Source: an uncultured Synergistaceae bacterium (lineage in GTDB: Bacteria > Synergistota > Synergistia > Synergistales > Aminobacteriaceae). Taken from it: DNA of 5,503 bases. Under the pieces are notes generated by a model that was given only the letters and a program-made list of their open reading frames with translations, was not told the origin of the DNA and searched no databases. The stretch is from assembly GCA_937870605.1 (NCBI GenBank), contig CALMZW010000241.1, positions 1 through 5,503 of the forward strand, read 5' to 3'. The translations under genes were made by a program, and so were the position numbers. This document shows, piece after piece, positions 1-3,926 of this stretch. Each line of letters starts with the position of its first letter. Within the stretch, counting starts at the first letter, position 1.

Positions 1-1359
1 CCGGATATATCCATGGCGGTTCCGATATGCAGCGCCGCTATGGATACTGTTACGGAATCACGCCTTGCAATTGCAATTCCGCGAGAAGGCGGCATCGGAA
101 TAATCCACAGGAATATGCCTGTTGCACAACAGGCCGCCGAAATCGACAAGGTTAAACGATCGGAATCCGGGGTTATCGTCGATCCCTTCTTCCTTCACGC
201 AGAAGATCCGGTTCAGAGCGCAATCGACCTCATGTCTCACTACCACATCTCCGGTGTCCCCATTGTTGATGAAAGAAAAAAACTGGTTGGAATTATCACG
301 AACCGGGATCTCCGCTTCGTCACGGATTATAAACAGATGATTCGTGGCGTCATGACGTCCGAAAACCTCATTACAGCTTCCGAAGGGACAACCCTTGAGG
401 ATGCGAAAAAGATACTTATGCTCCACAAGGTCGAGAAGCTCCCTATCGTTGATGTCGATGGCATTCTCAAGGGCCTGATCACCATTAAGGACATCCAGAA
501 AGTCATGGAATTTCCCTTGGCTTCAAAAGATGCGCATGGCCGACTTCGCGTCGGAGCGGCGATCGGATCGGGCATGGACGCCCTCGAACGCGCCGCTGCG
601 CTGGTAAGGGCAGGAGTCGACGTCATTATCGTGGATACAGCGCACGGTCATTCATCTCGTGTCATAGAGACCGTACGACGCATTCGCGCCGAGTTTCCCG
701 ACATGAGGATCATCGCCGGAAATGTTGCAACCGCGGAGGCGACGGAAGCGCTCATTACAGCGGGCGCCGACGGGATCAAAGTGGGCGTTGGACCAGGGTC
801 TATCTGCACTACCCGCATCATTGCAGGAATAGGCGTGCCGCAGCTCACCGCAGTTGTTAATGCGGCGAAAGTCGCCCATGAGCGCGGAAAAACGGTCATA
901 GCCGACGGCGGCATTCGTTATTCCGGCGACATCGTTAAGGCTATCGCCGCGGGAGCGGATTGCGTCATGATCGGATCCTTGTTCGCAGGAACGGAGGAAA
1001 GCCCCGGCGAAGTCGTCATTTACCGTGGACGTTCATACAAAAGCTACAGGGGAATGGGATCGCTTGGAGCCATGAAGGAAGGCTGCAGCAAAGACCGATA
1101 TTTCCAGGAAGGGTCTTCCGCCGAGAAGCTCGTGCCGGAAGGAATAGAAGGATTGGCTGCGTACAAGGGGCCGCTGGGCGGTGTCATGTACCAGCTGAAC
1201 GGCGGTTTGCGCGCCGGGATGGGGTATGTCGGGGCGGCGACGGTCGAGGAACTTCAGACAAAGGCCAGATTCGTTCGAATATCATCGGCATCGGTCAAGG
1301 AAAGTCATCCTCATGACGTTGTCGTCACCAAGGAAGCTCCAAACTATTGGGTCGAATAA
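1..1359 (+). CDS. guaB: IMP dehydrogenase, 5'-truncated by the window edge
   Basis: Cytosolic enzyme that oxidises IMP to XMP with NAD+, the committed step of guanine nucleotide synthesis. The frame is open from base 1, and its first visible residues already match the family (PICSAAMDTVTESRLAIA), so the ATG at 13 is an internal Met and the true start lies upstream. The 452 visible codons, against a usual 485-490, suggest about 35-40 are missing. Numbering from base 1, two CBS domains occupy about residues 60-105 and 114-169, inserted in the TIM barrel. The NAD-side DTAHGHS motif starts at residue 212. The catalytic loop GPGSICTT has its Cys at residue 269 (bases 805-807). The IMP phosphate-binding segment DGGIRYSGD starts near residue 302. 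The flap motif RGMGSLGAM and the Arg-Tyr of KDRYFQ (bases 1096-1101) are present, and the C-terminus ends in the typical TKEAPNYW. All key residues are intact. The gene's promoter is outside the window and no terminator follows directly. Confidence 0.98.
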   Translation, partial: PDISMAVPICSAAMDTVTESRLAIAIPREGGIGIIHRNMPVAQQAAEIDKVKRSESGVIVDPFFLHAEDPVQSAIDLMSHYHISGVPIVDERKKLVGIITNRDLRFVTDYKQMIRGVMTSENLITASEGTTLEDAKKILMLHKVEKLPIVDVDGILKGLITIKDIQKVMEFPLASKDAHGRLRVGAAIGSGMDALERAAALVRAGVDVIIVDTAHGHSSRVIETVRRIRAEFPDMRIIAGNVATAEATEALITAGADGIKVGVGPGSICTTRIIAGIGVPQLTAVVNAAKVAHERGKTVIADGGIRYSGDIVKAIAAGADCVMIGSLFAGTEESPGEVVIYRGRSYKSYRGMGSLGAMKEGCSKDRYFQEGSSAEKLVPEGIEGLAAYKGPLGGVMYQLNGGLRAGMGYVGAATVEELQTKARFVRISSASVKESHPHDVVVTKEAPNYWVE

Positions 1360-1371
1360 CGTGACAAGCGC

Positions 1372-1382
1372 GGGGGAGTGAG
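1372..1382 (+). promoter_or_regulatory. Shine-Dalgarno sequence of the small ORF
   Basis: The purine-rich GGGGGAGTGAG lies 5-9 nt upstream of the TTG at 1388, within the 28-nt gap after the guaB stop. It is the main sequence evidence that the short ORF downstream is translated and that its start is the TTG at 1388 rather than the internal ATG at 1418, which has no comparable site. Confidence 0.55.
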
Positions 1383-1387
1383 AAACC

Positions 1388-1573
1388 TTGGAAGCGAGAG
1401 TTTTCTCCTCGAACAAGATGGATGGCGTTCTCTACTGGAACGGGGTGTTGGATCTCCCGGTTCTTGAGGAAGAGGCCTTTTCCGATTTGCTTGTTCTTTC
1501 GCCGGATATTTGGGATTTTGAAACGTCTCTGGATGACTGGTGGAGTGAGTTTATCTCGGACACGGCATTTTAG
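1388..1573 (+). CDS. Small acidic hypothetical protein (61 aa)
   Basis: I do not recognise this protein. The ORF starts at TTG after a good Shine-Dalgarno sequence, 28 nt downstream of guaB, so it probably shares the guaB transcript. The 61-residue product is strongly acidic: 14 Asp/Glu against one Arg (R4) and one Lys (K10), for a net charge near -12. It has four Trp (residues 17, 42, 51, 52). Its second half alternates acidic and aromatic residues, for example DIWDFE (40-45) and DDWWSEF (49-55). There is no signal peptide, no membrane segment long enough to span, no Cys and no recognisable motif. The composition is unlike random non-coding translation and suggests a folded or partner-binding cytosolic protein. 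It could still be spurious because it is short and begins at a rare start. An alternative frame over the same DNA (1422-1613) lacks a ribosome-binding site and continues into the promoter region. Confidence 0.55.
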   Translation: MEARVFSSNKMDGVLYWNGVLDLPVLEEEAFSDLLVLSPDIWDFETSLDDWWSEFISDTAF

Positions 1574-1602
1574 TTGCGTTGGGAAGCCGCGTGTGTTAGA
1601 CT
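1574..1602 (+). promoter_or_regulatory. Probable sigma-70 type promoter for the rimP-nusA-infB operon
   Basis: A -35 box TTGCGT (1574-1579) is separated by 17 bp from a -10 box TAGACT (1597-1602), which is preceded by TGT (1594-1596) and so carries an extended -10 TGn motif. It begins immediately after the stop codon of the small ORF and precedes the operon, where a promoter is expected. Transcription should begin near 1608-1611, giving a leader of about 85 nt before the rimP start at 1695, with a terminator-like hairpin about 23 nt into the RNA. Assignment is by consensus match and position only. Confidence 0.65.
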
Positions 1603-1631
1603 GTCTGTTGTGATTTGGAGAGGACTTTTGC

Positions 1632-1664
1632 CGAAGAGTGGGGCTTTCCCACTCTTCGTTTTTT
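1632..1664 (+). terminator. Intrinsic terminator / leader attenuator ahead of rimP
   Basis: CGAAGAGTGGG (1632-1642), loop GCTTT (1643-1647) and CCCACTCTTCG (1648-1658) form a perfect 11-bp stem followed by six T residues (1659-1664), the standard form of a Rho-independent terminator. Two roles are compatible with its position. It can end transcripts coming from guaB and the small ORF. Because the putative promoter lies upstream of it, it can also abort transcripts of the rimP operon early. In Bacillus subtilis NusA-dependent termination in the leader of the equivalent operon has been reported to autoregulate NusA; by analogy this hairpin may do the same. The structure is seen directly, while the regulatory role is inferred. 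Confidence 0.85.
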
Positions 1665-1680
1665 ATGGGAAGAACGAGAG
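1652..1680 (+). other. Possible alternative (antiterminator-type) hairpin
   Basis: The 3' arm of the terminator can instead pair downstream. CTC (1652-1654) pairs with GAG (1678-1680), and TCGTT (1656-1660) pairs with AACGA (1673-1677), with T1655 bulged and a 12-nt loop. This fold excludes the terminator stem and reaches the edge of the rimP ribosome-binding region. With 8 pairs and a bulge it is clearly weaker than the 11-bp terminator, so it could matter only transiently or with a bound factor. Chance complementarity is a serious alternative. Confidence 0.25.
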
Positions 1681-1685
1681 AGAGG
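1677..1685 (+). promoter_or_regulatory. Shine-Dalgarno region that decides the rimP start
   Basis: The purine run AGAGAGAGG ends 9 nt before the TTG at 1695. The other candidate starts, ATG 1665 and GTG 1638, are preceded only by the T-tract and by the hairpin stem respectively, neither of which offers a ribosome-binding sequence. Confidence 0.5.
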
Positions 1686-1694
1686 CGAAGATCG

Positions 1695-2165
1695 TTGCCT
1701 TTGGCGAAAAGCGATGCGCTGACCGTTGTCCGGGAAACGATTGAGAACTTGGGCTACGAATGTGTCTTGACCCGGTTTGTCACGGAACAACACGATTCCA
1801 CGCTGCAGATATTTATAGACAGTATCGGCGGTATCCTCGTCAAGGATTGCGAAATCGTTTCCAGGGCCGTCGTCAAAAAAATAGACGAGATGGATCCCGC
1901 GTTTCTTGAGAAATTTTCCATCGAGGTCAGTTCTCCCGGAATAGAACGTCCTCTTTTTACTCTTGATGATTACATTCGTTTTCAGGGGAAATCTGTTCGA
2001 GTCCGCCTTCGCGAACCTGTCGACGGGAGAAGACAGATCACCGGCGACATAATGGCCGTAAAAGACGAATTTGTTCGTATAGAGGAAATAGATACTCGCG
2101 ATGTGCTCATTGTTCCTTTCAATATCATTGCAAACGCACATATAGTTTATAAAGAGCCGAAATAA
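1695..2165 (+). CDS. rimP: Ribosome maturation factor RimP
   Basis: Cytosolic factor needed for late maturation of the 30S subunit. With the TTG start at 1695 the protein has 156 residues, the usual family length, and its LGYE segment (19-22) lies where GFE-type motifs sit in the family. The N-terminal alpha/beta domain covers about residues 1-85, including TLQIFID (36-42), and ends in the hallmark EVSSPGIERPLF (77-88). The C-terminal SH3-like barrel covers about 89-152. I chose the start for the AGAGAGAGG site 9 nt upstream. ATG 1665 would add ten mostly basic residues but abuts the terminator T-tract with no ribosome-binding site, and GTG 1638 lies inside the hairpin. The gene is first in the operon, with nusA 33 nt downstream in the same reading phase. 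Expression is probably set by the promoter at 1574-1602 and the hairpin at 1632-1664. Identity is firm; the start is moderately certain. Confidence 0.93.
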   Translation: MPLAKSDALTVVRETIENLGYECVLTRFVTEQHDSTLQIFIDSIGGILVKDCEIVSRAVVKKIDEMDPAFLEKFSIEVSSPGIERPLFTLDDYIRFQGKSVRVRLREPVDGRRQITGDIMAVKDEFVRIEEIDTRDVLIVPFNIIANAHIVYKEPK

Positions 2166-2198
2166 AATTCTGGCCGTTTTTGAGGAGGAGAGAGATAT

Positions 2199-3284
2199 AT
2201 GCAGCTCGGACGCGATTTCGTGCGTGCCTTGAAGCAGATAACGACGGAAAGAGGCCTCTCGCCGGAGATCGTCGCATCGAGTCTGGAGGCAGCGCTCGTT
2301 TCCGCATACAGAAAGTACCAGGACGGCAATCAGGATGTCGAAGTTCACATAGACCTCGAAAGTGGAAGCGTATCGCTTTGCGAGATCAAGCAAATTGTCG
2401 ACATCGTGGATACTCCGGATACGCAGATTTCCCTTTCGGACGCCAGGAAACTCGGCTTTCTCGACGTCGACACGGGAGATATCATACGGATTGAAGAGAA
2501 TCCCGAGAACTTCGGGCGCATCGCTGCGCAGACTGCGCGGCAAGTCATCATCCAGCGTTTGAAAGATGCGGAGCGCCAGAATATTTTCGAGGAATTCGCA
2601 GACCGGGTCGGAGATCTTGTGACCGGGCTCGTATTCAAGTCGGAACACGATCAGGTTCTCATACGCCTGAACGAACGAACAGAGGCGATACTGCCCCGCG
2701 AAGAGAGAATCGTAGGCGAATTATACACTCCCGGAGAGCGTATGAAGTTCTACCTTCTTGATGTGCGACAAACGACACGCGGGCCACGAATCGTCGTTTC
2801 CCGAACCCATCCCGGTTTGCTACGCAAGCTCCTCGAACTGGAAGTGCCTGAGATTTCGGATGGAATCATCGAACTCAAGGGAATCGTTCGCGAAGCGGGA
2901 GCGCGCGCGAAAGTCGCAGTTTTTTCGCTTGATTCAAACGTAGATTCCGTAGGCGCCTGTGTGGGAAACAGCGGAGCTCGGATCAAGTCCATCAGCAAGG
3001 AGCTGTGCGGAGAGAAGATCGACATCATAATCTGGAACAACGATCCGCTTCAGTTCATACGAAACGCGCTCTCTCCCGCCAAAATCGTCAAGATTGAACC
3101 GAATCTCGATCTTGAGAGAGCCGTATCGGTGTACGCAAGGCCCGATCAATTGTCGCTCGCGATCGGCAAAGCCGGACAGAATGTCCGGCTGGCGGCTCGT
3201 CTGACCGGCTGGAAAATTGACATCAACGCCCTGGAGGCGGAAAAAATGCCGACCCTGCACGATCTTTTCCAGGATATTCTTTGA
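2199..3284 (+). CDS. nusA: Transcription termination/antitermination factor NusA (short form)
   Basis: RNA polymerase-binding factor that modulates pausing, intrinsic termination and antitermination. The start is clear: GAGGAGGAG (2182-2190) lies 8 nt before the ATG. Domains in order are the N-terminal polymerase-binding domain (about 1-130), the S1 domain (about 138-203, starting GDLVTG), KH1 (about 204-280) and KH2 (about 285-350). The KH1 region carries the signature SRTHPGLLRKLLELEVPEI from residue 201 and a GNSG loop at 256-259; KH2 has LAIGKAGQNVRLAARLTGW with GKAG at 323-326. At 361 residues it resembles the short Gram-positive type (about 370 in B. subtilis) and lacks the C-terminal acidic repeats of the E. 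coli protein. It lies between rimP and rnpM as in many bacteria and is a candidate regulator of its own operon through the leader hairpin. Confidence 0.98.
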   Translation: MQLGRDFVRALKQITTERGLSPEIVASSLEAALVSAYRKYQDGNQDVEVHIDLESGSVSLCEIKQIVDIVDTPDTQISLSDARKLGFLDVDTGDIIRIEENPENFGRIAAQTARQVIIQRLKDAERQNIFEEFADRVGDLVTGLVFKSEHDQVLIRLNERTEAILPREERIVGELYTPGERMKFYLLDVRQTTRGPRIVVSRTHPGLLRKLLELEVPEISDGIIELKGIVREAGARAKVAVFSLDSNVDSVGACVGNSGARIKSISKELCGEKIDIIIWNNDPLQFIRNALSPAKIVKIEPNLDLERAVSVYARPDQLSLAIGKAGQNVRLAARLTGWKIDINALEAEKMPTLHDLFQDIL

Positions 3285-3306
3285 TCGGTATCTTTTGAGG
3301 GCGTTT

Positions 3307-3585
3307 ATGGAAGCTCAGAAAAGAAGACGACCAAGAATGTGTGTCGGATGCAGGGAGGAAAAAACAAAACGGGAAATGCTTCGTATTGTCCGGAATGCTT
3401 CCGGTGAAGATGTACAGATAGATATAACGGGAAAGGCTCCCGGGCGTGGCGCCTATGTATGCCTGAACAGGGCGTGCATCATGGAAGCAAAGAAGACGAA
3501 CGCGCTTTCCAGGGCTCTCCGCGTGCGTATTCCGGATTTGCTTTATGCGGAGTTGCTTTCGCTTCTGGAGGGAAAAGAAGCATGA
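3307..3585 (+). CDS. rnpM: RnpM (YlxR family) RNA-binding protein
   Basis: Small YlxR-family protein; the B. subtilis member was named RnpM for binding and modulating RNase P RNA. The ATG at 3307 follows TGAGG (3296-3300) by 6 nt and gives 92 residues, the normal family length, so upstream in-frame starts inside nusA are unnecessary. Family signatures are visible: RRPRMCVGCREEK near the N-terminus (Cys12, Cys15), a central LRIVR, GRGAYVC (46-52), and a second pair Cys52/Cys57. These four cysteines could form a metal site, which I infer only from spacing. The C-terminal part ends in a helical, Leu-rich segment. The basic N-terminus (KRRRPR) suits RNA binding. It begins 22 nt after nusA and its stop overlaps the next start in ATGA (3582-3585), implying translational coupling. 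Confidence 0.95.
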   Translation: MEAQKRRRPRMCVGCREEKTKREMLRIVRNASGEDVQIDITGKAPGRGAYVCLNRACIMEAKKTNALSRALRVRIPDLLYAELLSLLEGKEA

Positions 3586-3926
3586 ACGGATCGTTGTTGT
3601 CTCTTTTGGGACTCGCTCGGAAAGCGCAGGTACTAATCATCGGGAAAGATGGTGTAAAATCATATCTGCTTTCAGGAAAACGGGCTCTTGTCCTGTTTCC
3701 AGAAGACTGTGCGGGGGAAGCCGGCGCCCTGGTCTCTGATTCCTTTGAACGCAGGGGCAGTGTGTTCCGAGTGCTGCATGGAATTGACCGCTTCACTCTG
3801 TCAACGTCAATCGGAACTCGGAACACGCACGTGGTTGCTGTTCCTATGCACGGAGGATTCGCACAAAGCATGATGCGTCTCCTGCCGGAGGGGGGAATTG
3901 AGTTTGAGCAAGATACGAGTCTATGA
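3582..3926 (+). CDS. L7Ae/YlxQ-like ribosomal protein family
   Basis: Putative RNA-binding protein of the L7Ae/L30e/S12e fold, equivalent in position and size to YlxQ. The ATG at 3582 overlaps the rnpM stop by 4 nt and gives 114 residues. The N-terminal half is the recognisable part: LLGLARKAQVLIIGKDGVKSY (residues 8-28), then SGKRALVLFPED (31-42), corresponding to the first helix, the loop and the first strand of the fold. The rest is divergent: where typical members have a DAS-x-NT-type motif this has CAGEAGALVSDS, and the last 40 residues match nothing I recognise. The role of YlxQ proteins is poorly defined; location in the nusA-infB operon suggests work on rRNA, tRNA or translation. The 3' end overlaps infB by 23 nt and contains infB's ribosome-binding site. 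The family call rests on context plus the N-terminal half. Confidence 0.8.
   Translation: MNGSLLSLLGLARKAQVLIIGKDGVKSYLLSGKRALVLFPEDCAGEAGALVSDSFERRGSVFRVLHGIDRFTLSTSIGTRNTHVVAVPMHGGFAQSMMRLLPEGGIEFEQDTSL
3887..3895 (+). promoter_or_regulatory. Shine-Dalgarno sequence of infB inside ylxQ
   Basis: GGAGGGGGG lies 8 nt before the TTG at 3904. A second in-frame TTG at 3898 is only 2 nt away from it and is too close for a normal start, so 3904 is preferred. The site lies within the coding sequence of the upstream gene, consistent with coupled translation. Confidence 0.7.

Noticed and set aside
1422..1613. A 63-codon plus-strand frame overlapping the small acidic ORF
   Set aside because: It has no Shine-Dalgarno site at its ATG, and its end runs through the promoter boxes; the TTG-start frame at 1388 is better supported.
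1638..1694. Upstream extension of rimP to GTG 1638 (175 aa) or ATG 1665 (166 aa)
   Set aside because: GTG 1638 lies inside the terminator stem, and ATG 1665 directly follows its T-tract; neither has a ribosome-binding site. The extra residues are not part of the family's usual N-terminus. ATG 1665 cannot be fully excluded.
1596..2648. A 350-codon open frame on the minus strand across rimP and the first part of nusA
   Set aside because: It is antisense to two unmistakable genes that share the same reading phase, which allows one antisense frame to stay open across both and the 33-nt gap. The product shows no recognisable motif, and its frame would also run through the terminator hairpin region.
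3217..3306. Extension of rnpM upstream into nusA
   Set aside because: The ATG at 3307 has its own Shine-Dalgarno site, gives the family's standard length, and starts with the expected basic N-terminus; the extension would be a shadow of the nusA 3' end.
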